DNA of 64,000 nt from an uncultured Oscillospiraceae bacterium (GTDB taxonomy: Bacteria; Bacillota; Clostridia; Oscillospirales; Oscillospiraceae). The notes below the pieces were generated by a model. The model searched no databases. It saw nothing but the letters and a program-made list of their open reading frames with translations, and had not been told where the DNA came from. Numbering within the stretch: the stretch's first letter is position 1; each line of letters starts with the position of its first letter. The DNA lies in assembly GCA_934667095.1 (NCBI GenBank), contig CAKULE010000004.1:74559-138558 (forward strand), in the 5' to 3' direction. Shown here piece after piece: positions 31,052 through 43,081 of this stretch. A program made the translations under genes and the position numbers.

Positions 31052-31923
31052 CCCTTGGTCCCCCCTCTGGAGACCCCGGCCATGATTTTCTTCCGGAAGA
31101 TTAGGAAGAGGATGATGAGGGGCACGGAAATGACCACCACCGCCGCCATCATAGCAGGGATGTTCTCCCGGCCGAAGCCGTTTTCCCGGATCTCCTGGAT
31201 GCCGTTGGACACCAGGAAGTAAGCCTGATCGTCGGTGATGAGCCGGGGCCAGACGTAGGAGTTCCAGCACTCGATGACCTTGAGGATGGTGACGGTGATG
31301 ATCGTGGGCCGGCAGATGGGGATCATCACTTTGAAGAGGTATTTCAGGTCGGAGGTACCGTCGATCTTGGCGGCCCGGTAGAGCTCATCCGGGATCTGCT
31401 CGAAGTTCTCCTTCAGCAGATAGATGTAGAATACCGATGTTACCGAAGGCAGGATGAGACCCGTGAAGGTGTTGCGCAGGCCCAGCTCCGTGATGGTCTG
31501 AAAGTTGGTGATGATGACCAGTTCGTTTGGGATCATCATAAGGGCCAGAAAGAGTGTAAAGGTTAATTCCTTCCCACGAAAATTCAGCCGGGAGAAGGCA
31601 AAAGCCGCCAGCACCGTCACCACCAGCATGAGCGCGGTGGTAATCAACGTGAAGAGAATGGTGTTGCCAAAATACCGGCTCAGGGGCACGGCGGTAAAGG
31701 CGTCGATATAGTTCTGGAGGGTGGGCGACAGCGTGAAAAACGCCGGGATGTACTCCGAGTTGTAGGCGCTGTAACTCTTCAGCGAAGTGAGCACCATCCA
31801 GTAGAATGGGAACAGCACCATCACTGCCCAGACGGAGAGCAGCACGTAGGTGATGCCACGGCGGACGCCGGTGCGCACCTTGGCAGAGCGTTCGATCTTT
31901 TCGTATTCAGCCTGATGTTCCAT
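31048..31923 (-). CDS. ABC sugar-type permease (MalG/UgpE family)
   Basis: This 291-aa inner-membrane permease has six hydrophobic segments. The ATPase-contacting EAA loop is visible as ELYRAAKIDGTSDLKYLFKVMIPICRP. The N-terminus is cytoplasmic (IERSAKVRTGVRRGITYVLLSVWAVMVLFPFYWMVLTSLKS, the typical UgpE/AraQ opening). It follows the partner permease by 11 bases and its stop overlaps the binding-protein start. Confidence 0.92.
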   Translation of the reverse strand: MEHQAEYEKIERSAKVRTGVRRGITYVLLSVWAVMVLFPFYWMVLTSLKSYSAYNSEYIPAFFTLSPTLQNYIDAFTAVPLSRYFGNTILFTLITTALMLVVTVLAAFAFSRLNFRGKELTFTLFLALMMIPNELVIITNFQTITELGLRNTFTGLILPSVTSVFYIYLLKENFEQIPDELYRAAKIDGTSDLKYLFKVMIPICRPTIITVTILKVIECWNSYVWPRLITDDQAYFLVSNGIQEIRENGFGRENIPAMMAAVVVISVPLIILFLIFRKKIMAGVSRGGTKG

Positions 31924-31934
31924 GGTGCGCCCCC

Positions 31935-32825
31935 TCAGTAATAGACATGCTTTTTGCTGACCAGCAGATTGATGCAGGTGATGGTCAGTACCACGGCAAA
32001 GAGCAGGATGGCCGCCGCCGAGGCGTAGGAGGGATAGCCGCCGCTGTTGCCGTAGAGCATGTCGTAGATATAGCCCACGATTGTGTTCATACCGGCGGCG
32101 TTCAGGTCGGTGCCGAAGATGGCCACCGCGTCGCTGTACGCTTTGAAGGCGCCGATAAAGCCGGTGATGACCAGATAAAACAGCATGGGAGAGATCATGG
32201 GCAGGGTGATCCGGGTAAAGACCCGCCAGCGGGGGGTAGCGTCCACCCGGGCAGCCCGGTAGTAGTCCTGCTTCACCGAGGCCAGAGCACTGGTGAGGAT
32301 GAGGATCTTAAAGGGCAGCACCACCCACACCGTGTAGAAGCACAGCACGAACATCTTGGCCCAGTAGGGTCCGCTGATGAAGTCCACTCCTCCGCCGCCG
32401 AACCACGAGAGCATCAGGTTCACCAGGCCATCGGTGTAGGGGGTCTTTTTGAACAGGATCATGAACACAAGACCCACCGCCAGTGTATTGGTCACATAGG
32501 GCAGGAAGTAGATGGTCTGGTACAGCTCTTTCAGCTTCTTAATAGAGCTGAGCCCCACGGAGATAAGCAGGGCCAGCCCGGTGGACACCGGCACGGTGAT
32601 GATGACCAGAATGAAGGTGTTCTTCAGGGCCTGAAGGAAGTAAGGATCGTGGAGCACGTAGGAGTAGTTGTACGGTCCTACGCCGAAAAAGGTCTGAGAG
32701 GCGGAGTTGTAGCCCTCCTCAAAGGAGTAGACAAACACATCCACCAGCGGATAGACCATAAAGGCCAGCAGGAACAGAATGGCGGGCAGCAGGTAAAGCC
32801 AGCCCTTGAAGCGGTTTTGTTTCAT
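31935..32825 (-). CDS. ABC sugar-type permease (MalF/UgpA family)
   Basis: This 296-aa permease has six membrane helices and opens with GWLYLLPAILFLLAFMVYPLVDVFVYSF, typical of UgpA. The EAA loop is DYYRAARVDATPRWRVFTRITLPMISP. It pairs with the next permease to form the channel. It lies 9 bases after the ATPase gene. Shortness and lack of the large MalF periplasmic loop fit the UgpA/LacF type. Confidence 0.92.
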   Translation of the reverse strand: MKQNRFKGWLYLLPAILFLLAFMVYPLVDVFVYSFEEGYNSASQTFFGVGPYNYSYVLHDPYFLQALKNTFILVIITVPVSTGLALLISVGLSSIKKLKELYQTIYFLPYVTNTLAVGLVFMILFKKTPYTDGLVNLMLSWFGGGGVDFISGPYWAKMFVLCFYTVWVVLPFKILILTSALASVKQDYYRAARVDATPRWRVFTRITLPMISPMLFYLVITGFIGAFKAYSDAVAIFGTDLNAAGMNTIVGYIYDMLYGNSGGYPSYASAAAILLFAVVLTITCINLLVSKKHVYY

Positions 32826-32834
32826 CTCCGCACC

Positions 32835-33938
32835 TCACTGGCCGGCCACGCAGACCCGCGCGCCGGTGACTGGGTCGAAGAGCACGACCTTATGGGGCTT
32901 GAGGGCAAAGTGCACAGTGGGCACGGAGGTATCCACCCGGCTGTCAGCGCTGATGATGGCCCGCAGGCGCACGCCGGGGGCGGCGGTGTGGGTGGAGACC
33001 ACGCTGGTATCCCGCCCGGTGACCTCCACGGCGCTGAGAGCGCAGCACAGGGGGCCGTCCTCCCGGAGCTCGAAGCCCTCCGGCCGGACGCCCACAGCAT
33101 AGCTGCCGTCGGCTACGCCGGGGACGGGAAGCACATCGTCCTCCCCCAGCCAGAGCCGCTCACCGCGGACAACGCCCTCAAACATATTGATGGGCGGCGT
33201 GCCCAGAAATTTGGCCACAAAGAGGTCTACGGGATCATTGTAGACCTCCTGCGGCTTGCCCATCTGGTGGAAGGCACCGTCCTTCATAACCACGATATGG
33301 TCGGAGATGCTCATGGCCTCATCCTGATCGTGGGTGACAAACACAGTGGTGATGCCGGTCTCCCGCTGGATGCGCTTGATCTCCTCCCGGGTCTGGAGGC
33401 GCAGACGGGCGTCCAGGTTGGACAGGGGCTCGTCCAGCAGAAGCACCCGGGGGCGCTTCACCAAAGCCCGGGCAATGGCTACCCGCTGCTGCTGGCCGCC
33501 GGAGAGCTCGCTGGGCCGGCGGTCCATGAGCGTATCGATCTGCACCAGCTTGGCCGCCTCAATGGCCTTGGCCTCCATCTCCTGCTTGGACAGCTTGTCC
33601 TTCCCCTTGAGGTTCTGCAGGGGGAACAGGATATTCTGCCGCACGGTGAGGTGGGGATAGAGGGCATAGCTCTGGAACACCAGCCCCACGCCGCGGTTCT
33701 CCGGCGGCAGGTCGGTGACGTCATCCCCGCCGAATAAGATGCGGCCCTCCGTGGGCGCTTCCAGCCCGCAGATCAGATTGAGCACTGTGCTCTTGCCGCA
33801 GCCGGAGGGACCCAGCAGACCCACCAGCTCTCCGTCCGGGATCTCAAGGCTGAAGCGGTCCACCGCCGTGACCTCGGTCTTGATCTTTCGGTCCCGGTTG
33901 GGGAACCGCTTGGTCAGATCTTGCAGTACTACGTTCAT
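32835..33938 (-). CDS. ABC importer ATPase (UgpC/MsmK type)
   Basis: This 367-aa ATPase has Walker A GPSGCGKST (43-51), Q-loop LVFQSYALYPH, signature LSGGQQQR (145-152), Walker B VLLLDE (165-170) and the H-loop VTHDQDEAM. It is followed by the C-terminal OB/TOBE domain of the MalK-UgpC group (residues about 240-367). It is the first gene of the four-gene importer (ATPase, two permeases, binding protein), an order with the binding protein last. Confidence 0.93.
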   Translation of the reverse strand: MNVVLQDLTKRFPNRDRKIKTEVTAVDRFSLEIPDGELVGLLGPSGCGKSTVLNLICGLEAPTEGRILFGGDDVTDLPPENRGVGLVFQSYALYPHLTVRQNILFPLQNLKGKDKLSKQEMEAKAIEAAKLVQIDTLMDRRPSELSGGQQQRVAIARALVKRPRVLLLDEPLSNLDARLRLQTREEIKRIQRETGITTVFVTHDQDEAMSISDHIVVMKDGAFHQMGKPQEVYNDPVDLFVAKFLGTPPINMFEGVVRGERLWLGEDDVLPVPGVADGSYAVGVRPEGFELREDGPLCCALSAVEVTGRDTSVVSTHTAAPGVRLRAIISADSRVDTSVPTVHFALKPHKVVLFDPVTGARVCVAGQ

Positions 33939-33959
33939 AGCTCTCTCTACCTTCTCGTT

Positions 33960-37046
<3,087 letters not shown>

Positions 37047-37099
37047 GACAGTCACCCCCTTGGGGCACCCTATGCGCGGAAACGCTTGGCCTATGCCGG

Positions 37100-38476
37100 T
37101 CAGAGGGCGTTCACCAGCTCCTTGAACACGTTGCCCCGCTCCTCAAAATTCTTGAAGTGGTCAAAGGAGGCACTGGCCGGGGACAGAATGACCACGTCGC
37201 CGCTGTGTGCCGCGGCTGCAGCTCTCTCTACGGTCTCCTTCAGGTCGGCGCAGAGAACGATCTCCGGCTGCCCGGGCTGATAGTCCGGGGCTTTCACTGT
37301 CGCCAGACGGATCTTCTCTGCTGTATCACCTGTCAGGAACAATTTCTTTACAGCTCTTGTGATCTCTGGCCCAAGCACGTCGTAGGGGATATGCTTATCA
37401 TAGCCGCCGGCAATGAGGAGCACCTTCTGGTCAAAGGAGCGCAGGCCGGCGATGGTCCTGCTGGGGCTGGAGGCGATGGAGTCGTTGTACCAGCGCACGC
37501 CGTTCCGCTCCCGCACCAGCTCGATGCGATGGGCCACGCCGCCGAAGGTGCGGGCAAACTCTTGAATGACCTCGTCGGGCACCAGGCCGTCCACTGCGGC
37601 GATGGCCGCCATGTAATTTTCCAGATTGTGCAGCCCGGGGAGCTTGATGTCCGCCGCAGCCAGCACCGGCCGGTTGTTGCTGACCACCATGCCGTCTTTC
37701 AGGCAGATGCCCCGGTCCAGCGGCTTTCTGCGGCTGAACTGGACCACTTCGCCTCTAGCCTCCTTGGCGAACGAGGCGGTGATCTCATTGTCGGCGTTGA
37801 TGACCAGCTTGTCGCCGGTGTCCTGCCAGAGGAAGATATTGCGCTTGGCATTCACATATTCCTCCATGTCCTTATGGATGTCCAGATGGTTGGGCGCCAG
37901 ATTGGTGACCACGGCAATATTGGGACTCTGCCGCATGGTCATCAGCTGGAAAGAGGACAGCTCCAGCACCACGATGTCATCGGGACGGATGTCGTCCACC
38001 TCGCTGAGCAGCGGATGGCCGATATTGCCGCCCACAAAGGTGCGGTAACCCGCAGCCTTGAGCATCCCGGCAATGATCGTAGTAGTGGTGGTCTTACCGT
38101 CCGATCCAGTCACTGCGATGATCCGGCAGGGGCAGAGGGACAGGAACGCCTCCATCTCGGAGGTAAGTTCTGCGCCGTGCTCCACCGCCCGGGCCAGCTG
38201 AGGCAGATCCGGGCGCATACCGGGAGTGCGGAAAATCACGTCCGCATCCTCCAGATGGTCCAGATAGCCGCTGCCCAGATACAGCTTCAGGCCCCGTTGC
38301 TCCAGCGCCTCCGCCTGACCGTTGAAAGCCTCGCGTTCCCGCTTGTCGCAAGCACAGACATTCATCCCGGCATCCAGCAGCTTTTCGATCAGCGGCAGGT
38401 TGGAAATGCCCATGCCAATTACGGCCAGCTTTTTCCCTTCTAAAGTGTCAAAATATTCCTCTAAAACAGGCTGCAT
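37100..38476 (-). CDS. murD: UDP-N-acetylmuramoylalanine--D-glutamate ligase
   Basis: This 458-aa Mur ligase adds D-glutamate to UDP-MurNAc-L-Ala. The N-terminal substrate domain begins KLAVIGMGISNLPLIEKLLDAG. The ATP loop is VTGSDGKTTTTTIIAGML. The central domain has LELSSFQLM and NHLDIH, and the C-terminal domain has WYNDSIASSPSRTIAGL and LIAGGYDK. ATG 38476 has GGGAGG ahead. It has a near-consensus promoter of its own and lies away from the usual dcw cluster in this window. Confidence 0.95.
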   Translation of the reverse strand: MQPVLEEYFDTLEGKKLAVIGMGISNLPLIEKLLDAGMNVCACDKREREAFNGQAEALEQRGLKLYLGSGYLDHLEDADVIFRTPGMRPDLPQLARAVEHGAELTSEMEAFLSLCPCRIIAVTGSDGKTTTTTIIAGMLKAAGYRTFVGGNIGHPLLSEVDDIRPDDIVVLELSSFQLMTMRQSPNIAVVTNLAPNHLDIHKDMEEYVNAKRNIFLWQDTGDKLVINADNEITASFAKEARGEVVQFSRRKPLDRGICLKDGMVVSNNRPVLAAADIKLPGLHNLENYMAAIAAVDGLVPDEVIQEFARTFGGVAHRIELVRERNGVRWYNDSIASSPSRTIAGLRSFDQKVLLIAGGYDKHIPYDVLGPEITRAVKKLFLTGDTAEKIRLATVKAPDYQPGQPEIVLCADLKETVERAAAAAHSGDVVILSPASASFDHFKNFEERGNVFKELVNAL

Positions 38477-38534
38477 CGCTTGTTTGCCTCCCATAAACGG
38501 ATTCTCTTACAAATGTACGGAACAAATCAGTATA

Positions 38535-38563
38535 ATTATACCCCAAACTACGCCATTTGACAA
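38535..38563 (-). promoter_or_regulatory. Promoter for murD, overlapping a divergent promoter
   Basis: On the minus strand TTGTCA (38563-38558), 17 bp, TATAAT (38540-38535). Its -35 shares bases with the plus-strand -35 next to it. Confidence 0.75.
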
Positions 38564-38585
38564 TGACTGAAAGTTAGAGTAAAAT
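38557..38585 (+). promoter_or_regulatory. Promoter for the phosphatase-acetyltransferase gene
   Basis: TTGACA (38557-38562), 17 bp, TAAAAT (38580-38585). The -35 hexamers of this and the murD promoter overlap by five bases on opposite strands. Confidence 0.7.
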
Positions 38586-38623
38586 CATTTTATCCATCGT
38601 AAGTCAGAGAGAAGGCAAAGAAA

Positions 38624-39673
38624 ATGACCACCGTATATCTCATCCGTCATGCACAGGCCGACGGCAACCTGTACCGCCGCTGTCAGGGCTGGTACAACAG
38701 CCACATCACGACCAAAGGCTACCGGCAGATCAAGGCTCTGGAGGACCGCTTCCGGTCCATCCATGTTGACGCCGCCTATTCCAGCGACCTGTTCCGCACC
38801 ATGACTACCGCTCAGGCGATCTGCAGGCCCAAGGAACTCACCCTGCACACCGATCCCCGCCTGCGGGAGATACACGCTGGACAATGGGAGGACAAGCCCT
38901 GGGGCGAACTGCTGGAGCAGGACAGGGACAGTCTGCTGGCCTTCTGGCGGTGTGACCATCTCTGGCAGACCGAGGACAGCGAGACCTTCCCCGGGGTCCG
39001 GGCCCGGGTCTCAAAGGCGGTAGAGGAGATCGCCGCCGCGCACCCGGGGCAGACGGTAGCCGTCTTCGCCCACGGGACCGCCATCCGCTGCGCCCTGAGC
39101 CGGTGGCTTGAGATCCCGGAGGAGGAGATCAACACCGTGGAGCACAGCGACAACACCGCCGTGGCCAAGGTGGAGTTTGACAGCAGCAAGCCCCACGTGT
39201 GCTGGTTTAATGACGCCAGCCATCTCTCCTCCGAACTGGCCATGCCCGCCCATGCACCCGCTGTCTCTGACGCGATCGCCGCCTCCATCGCCGACAGCTC
39301 GCTCTATTTTAGGCCTATTGCTGACCTGACTGCCTCTGCCGTCTACTCCGCCTTCGCTGCCGAGGGCTACCGGGCAGAGGGCCCGGGCTTAGAGGTCCTC
39401 CGGACCGGAAAAGCCGTGGGCCTGTTTCAGGATCGTCCCGGGGCAGTCTCTGTATTCTATCTTCTCCCGGAGTTCCGGGGGCGGAGCTTCGGCGTTCAGT
39501 TGCTGGGGCAGGCCGTGTCCGAGGGCCGGGCAGCCGGGAAAGTCGCCCTCACCCTTCCCTGCCCGGACAGCGCCGCCGCCCGGAGCTACTGGGCGCAGTT
39601 CGGACTCTCCCCTGCGCCTGACCGGGGTGAACTGCTGACCTTGCCCATCGACGATACGCTCCATCTTCTATAA
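38624..39673 (+). CDS. Histidine phosphatase fused to a GNAT-like domain
   Basis: This 349-aa protein has two parts. Residues 1-210 are a phosphoglycerate-mutase-like histidine phosphatase: LIRHAQAD (R8, H9 nucleophile), SSDLFRTMTTAQAI and FAHGTAIR with the second histidine. Residues about 225-345 look like an acetyltransferase fold (VGLFQDRPGAVSVFYLLPEFRGRSFGVQLLGQAV, then ARSYWAQFGL), including the R-G-x-G/S-x-x-L-type CoA segment in modified form. The phosphatase substrate and the acetyl acceptor are unknown. It is divergent from murD and ends at two terminators. Confidence 0.83.
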   Translation: MTTVYLIRHAQADGNLYRRCQGWYNSHITTKGYRQIKALEDRFRSIHVDAAYSSDLFRTMTTAQAICRPKELTLHTDPRLREIHAGQWEDKPWGELLEQDRDSLLAFWRCDHLWQTEDSETFPGVRARVSKAVEEIAAAHPGQTVAVFAHGTAIRCALSRWLEIPEEEINTVEHSDNTAVAKVEFDSSKPHVCWFNDASHLSSELAMPAHAPAVSDAIAASIADSSLYFRPIADLTASAVYSAFAAEGYRAEGPGLEVLRTGKAVGLFQDRPGAVSVFYLLPEFRGRSFGVQLLGQAVSEGRAAGKVALTLPCPDSAAARSYWAQFGLSPAPDRGELLTLPIDDTLHLL

Positions 39674-39680
39674 CACAAGT

Positions 39681-39758
39681 AGGCCGCCTCTGCCAAATGA
39701 CAGAGGCGGCCTTACTTCGTAAAAAGAGAGCGGTCTCCGAAGAGACCGCCCTCTTTTT
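39681..39758. terminator. Two back-to-back terminators
   Basis: AGGCCGCCTCTG/CAGAGGCGGCCT (39681-39712) is followed by GAGAGCGGTCTC pairing with GAGACCGCCCTC (39726-39752), flanked by A-run and T-run. They separate the converging phosphatase and BMP genes. Confidence 0.85.
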
Positions 39759-39787
39759 AGTTTGTATTGTATTCTGCGAGAGCCGAA

Positions 39788-41056
39788 TTACACGATCTGG
39801 CCCAGATACTCCACGTTGACGTTGGTGACGGTGGGCGCAGTCTTGGTGTTGTTGGAGACCTCGATCTCGCCGTCCAGCATGCCCTTCACCAGAGCCTTGT
39901 AGTCCTCCTGGGTGAACTTGCCCTCGACCCACTGAGTGGACTCCATGGGGATCTGGACATAGTTCAGGGTGGGATCCTCGCTGACCAGGCCCAGAGTGGC
40001 GATCTTGCCGACGTAGGCGCCCCAGTTATCATTGTTGATGATGTCGTTCAGGGTGTCATAGGTGGCGGGATAGAGACCCTTCATGGCGGAGGTGACGGTC
40101 AGATCCAGGTACTCGCTGGCGTGCTCCTCGCCGCCGGCGTACAGGGCGATGACGCCAGCCTGGTCCACGTCGACGCCGATGACCTTGGCGCCCTCGACCT
40201 TTTTGGCCGCGTCAACAGCGGAGGTGTAGATGCCGCCGCCGCAGGCGAAGACGATCTCGGTGCCAGTGCCGTACCAGGTGTCCATCACGGCGGTGATGTC
40301 GGCAGTGCCGTAGAACAGGCCGCCGTAGATGTACTTCAGGTCAACAGTGATGTCCATGTCCTTGGCAGCGGCGTCAACGCCCTGGACAAAGCCATAGCCA
40401 TAACGGACAACAGCGGGAACAGCCATGCCGCCCAGGAAGCCCAGCTTGGTGTAGCCCAGCTTGACGGCAGCGTAGCCGGCCATGTAGCCGCAGAGCTCTT
40501 CCTGATACACGCAGCAGTAAACGTTGCTCATGTCGAAGTACTTGGACAGATCCCAGTTGTCAGCGTCGAAGTCATACTTCTCGCCGGCGTTGGCAACGGC
40601 AGTCTCCAGCAGGTCGCCCTTGGCGACGTCCAGAGCGAAGAACTTCACGTCGGGATACTCGGGAGCGGCCTCAACGATGGCGCCGCCGAAGGCGTAGCCG
40701 GGCATGACAATGATGTTGTAGCCGTCGTTCACGGCCTTCTCGATCATGGCCACACGGTCGGGAGTGGTGTCACCGGCGGGCTTGAAGTAGGTGAACTCGA
40801 TGCCGTTGGCATTGCAGAAGTCCTGGCAGGCCTCGTAGGTGGTCTGGTTGAAGGACTGGTCGGTGATGTCGCCGTAGTCGGTGATCATAGCGACCTTGTA
40901 GTCGCTGGTAGCGGGCTGCTTGTCAGTAGGCTCGACGGACTCAGAGGGGTTCACGGACGGAGAGGGATTGGTGCTCTCGGTGGGCTTGTTGTTGCTGCAG
41001 GCCACAAGAGAGAAGACCATCAGCATCGCCAGCAGCAGAGCGGCAAACTTTTTCAT
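39788..41056 (-). CDS. BMP-family (PnrA-like) substrate-binding lipoprotein
   Basis: This 422-aa lipoprotein has C20 in the lipobox LVAC, a Thr/Ser/Pro linker, then a BMP/Med-type periplasmic binding domain (YKVAMITDYGDITDQSFNQTTYEACQDF; VFACGGGIYTSAVDAAKKV; VIGVDVDQAG). BMP proteins of this kind bind purine nucleosides for an ABC importer. No permease or ATPase genes adjoin. The nearest neighbour is deoC, which fits nucleoside salvage. It has its own promoter. Confidence 0.9.
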   Translation of the reverse strand: MKKFAALLLAMLMVFSLVACSNNKPTESTNPSPSVNPSESVEPTDKQPATSDYKVAMITDYGDITDQSFNQTTYEACQDFCNANGIEFTYFKPAGDTTPDRVAMIEKAVNDGYNIIVMPGYAFGGAIVEAAPEYPDVKFFALDVAKGDLLETAVANAGEKYDFDADNWDLSKYFDMSNVYCCVYQEELCGYMAGYAAVKLGYTKLGFLGGMAVPAVVRYGYGFVQGVDAAAKDMDITVDLKYIYGGLFYGTADITAVMDTWYGTGTEIVFACGGGIYTSAVDAAKKVEGAKVIGVDVDQAGVIALYAGGEEHASEYLDLTVTSAMKGLYPATYDTLNDIINNDNWGAYVGKIATLGLVSEDPTLNYVQIPMESTQWVEGKFTQEDYKALVKGMLDGEIEVSNNTKTAPTVTNVNVEYLGQIV

Positions 41057-41130
41057 GGGAAGAACATCCTTTCTTTCATATTTTGAACAAGGGCTGTTTC
41101 AAAGGCAAGCTGCCCATAGTTCCAAAGGTT

Positions 41131-41159
41131 ATTATAGATTGTCCGCGAGGAAAAAACAA
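41131..41159 (-). promoter_or_regulatory. Promoter for the BMP lipoprotein gene
   Basis: On the minus strand TTGTTT (41159-41154), 17 bp, TATAAT (41136-41131). Confidence 0.7.
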
Positions 41160-41186
41160 GTTAGATTCGCAAAGATTTCAAAGTTC

Positions 41187-41843
41187 TCACAAATTCTGCG
41201 TTTTGACCAATTTAACGATCCTGCTGGTTCCAAGCCGGTCCGCGCCCAGCGCGATGAAGTCCTCCGCGTCCTGCAGGCTGGAGATACCGCCGGCGGCCTT
41301 GATCTTCACGTGGGGAGCCACGTGGGCCTTGAAGAGGGCCACGTCCTCCCGGGTGGCGCCGGCAGTGGAGAAGCCGGTGGAGGTCTTAATGTAGTCCGCG
41401 CCGCTCTCGGACACGATGCGGCACAGCTCCACCTTCTCCGGGTCGGTGAGCAGGCAGGTCTCAATAATGACCTTTAGCACCAGTTTGCCGCAGGCGGCCT
41501 TCACGGCCTTGATCTCGGCCAGCAGGTCATCCCAGCGGCAGTCCTTCACCCAGCCGATGTTGATGACCATGTCGATCTCCTTGGCCCCGTTGGCGATGGC
41601 GTCCTTGGTCTCAAAGACCTTCACGGCGGTGGTGGAGTAGCCGTTAGGGAAGCCGATGACGGTGCAGACGGGCATCTTGTCCCCCAGATACTCCGCCGCC
41701 TGCTTCACATAGCTGGCAGGGATGCAGACGCTGGCGCAGCCGTAGGTCACAGCATCGTCACAGATCTGCTTGATCTCCGCCCAAGTGGCACCCTGCTGAA
41801 GCAGGGTGTGGTCTACCTTTGCGAGAATGTTCCGAACGTCCAT
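41187..41843 (-). CDS. deoC: Deoxyribose-phosphate aldolase
   Basis: This 218-aa class I aldolase cleaves 2-deoxyribose-5-phosphate to acetaldehyde and glyceraldehyde-3-phosphate in deoxynucleoside breakdown. It opens [10 protein letters not shown]; the Schiff-base lysine is K153 in [10 protein letters not shown] and the helper lysine is K124 in LVLKVIIET. The length is normal. It lies between the DUF362 gene and the BMP binding protein, all on one strand. Confidence 0.95.
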   Translation of the reverse strand: MDVRNILAKVDHTLLQQGATWAEIKQICDDAVTYGCASVCIPASYVKQAAEYLGDKMPVCTVIGFPNGYSTTAVKVFETKDAIANGAKEIDMVINIGWVKDCRWDDLLAEIKAVKAACGKLVLKVIIETCLLTDPEKVELCRIVSESGADYIKTSTGFSTAGATREDVALFKAHVAPHVKIKAAGGISSLQDAEDFIALGADRLGTSRIVKLVKTQNL

Positions 41844-41866
41844 TTCGATTCACCTCATATTCAAAT

Positions 41867-43018
41867 TCAGCGGTCCAGCAGGCGGGCCACGGCCGTTCTC
41901 CTGACCTTCATGGCACTTTTGGGGCAGAACTCCTGACAGCAGAAGCACCGGATGCATTTCCTGCGGTCAATGACGGGATAGCCGCCCCGCATGGCGATGG
42001 CCTTACCCGGGCAGACGTCCCGGCACTGTCCGCAGCCCACACACGCCCGGCGCTCCACCACCGGGCGCTGCGACAGCAGCTTGTCCAGCAGCGCACCGGT
42101 GAGCTGGCTGCTCAAGTGCTTGCCGTCACCGCGGAAAAGATGGCTGTTCCCGGTAATAATCCGCTTAAAATCAGGAACTGTAAAGTCGTTTAGTCTGCCG
42201 GAGATGTTCAGCTCATCCACAGTCTCCGGGATAAGCCCGCGCTCCAGCGCGGCCTCCAGCGTAGGGACCTCGGCCCGCTCCAGCCCAATGAGGGCGGCGC
42301 AGGCCAGATCCACCCGATGTGGACTCTCCCCCGCCGCCAGCAGGCCCATGTATCGGGGCGTGCCGCCGGTGGGGCCGTTGCCCTCCATACACTCCACCGC
42401 GTCCACGACAGTAAGCCGTGGCTTGAAGTACTCATCGAGATCCACGATCATCCGGGCAAAGTCCCGCGGATCCGGATAGCGGAAGTGATATTCCGGCTTC
42501 ATCGTCCCCGGAATCGCTCCAAACATGTTTTTTGCGCCGCAGGACATGGCCATCATGCCGTGAGTCTTGAGCTTACAGACATTGATGATGGCGTCTACAT
42601 CCTCCAGCCATGCAGTGCAGCGGAACTCCCGGCACACCCGGCCTTCCGGGTAATGGACCTCCCGCTCTTCAAAGCTCCGGTTCAGGCGGCCGCCGCTCTG
42701 CTCTACCGCCTTCATGCCCGCGGCGGCATAGACCCGGTTGACATAGGCGGCGGTATACAGCCCGCCGGGGCTGTCCCCCACCACGACCTCTGTACCAAGG
42801 GCGGCGAGCTTCTCTGTCAGGGCGCACAGCACCGCGGGATGGGTGGTGGCAGCACGCTCCGGCTTCAGGAAGCTGACCAGATTGGCCTTCAGAGCGATCC
42901 GCATGCCGGGTTTGACCCAGCTCAGACCGCCCAGCGGCTCCAGTGCCCGGTCCAGCGCCGCTGCCACTGTCTCCGGCGCATAGTTGGCACAGGGAGTCAA
43001 GACCACGTCAGGGCCCAT
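41867..43018 (-). CDS. DUF362 protein with C-terminal 2x[4Fe-4S] ferredoxin domain
   Basis: This 383-aa protein has a DUF362 domain in residues about 1-300 (GDSPGGLYTAAYVNRVYAAAGM; INVCKLKTHGMMAMSCGAKNMFGAIPG). Two 4Fe-4S clusters sit at the C-terminus (CVGCGQCRDVCPGKA and CIRCFCCQEFCPKSA). ATG 43018 follows GGGAGGTG by 7 bases. Such proteins are widespread in anaerobes and their redox partner is unknown. It lies 23 bases upstream of deoC but need not share its function. Confidence 0.88.
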   Translation of the reverse strand: MGPDVVLTPCANYAPETVAAALDRALEPLGGLSWVKPGMRIALKANLVSFLKPERAATTHPAVLCALTEKLAALGTEVVVGDSPGGLYTAAYVNRVYAAAGMKAVEQSGGRLNRSFEEREVHYPEGRVCREFRCTAWLEDVDAIINVCKLKTHGMMAMSCGAKNMFGAIPGTMKPEYHFRYPDPRDFARMIVDLDEYFKPRLTVVDAVECMEGNGPTGGTPRYMGLLAAGESPHRVDLACAALIGLERAEVPTLEAALERGLIPETVDELNISGRLNDFTVPDFKRIITGNSHLFRGDGKHLSSQLTGALLDKLLSQRPVVERRACVGCGQCRDVCPGKAIAMRGGYPVIDRRKCIRCFCCQEFCPKSAMKVRRTAVARLLDR

Positions 43019-43040
43019 GGGACTCACCTCCCATTCAGCA

Positions 43041-43071
43041 AAAAAGCTGCCGCGCAGGCGGCAGCTTTTTT
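43041..43071 (-). terminator. Terminator after ispH-S1
   Basis: AAAAAGCTGCCGC-GCAG-GCGGCAGCTTTTT, a perfect 13-bp stem including the A/T tails. Confidence 0.9.
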
Positions 43072-43081
43072 GATTTTTGAA

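Noticed and set aside
31947..33737. A 596-codon plus-strand open frame
   Set aside because: It is antisense to the ABC permease and ATPase genes, whose motifs are clear.
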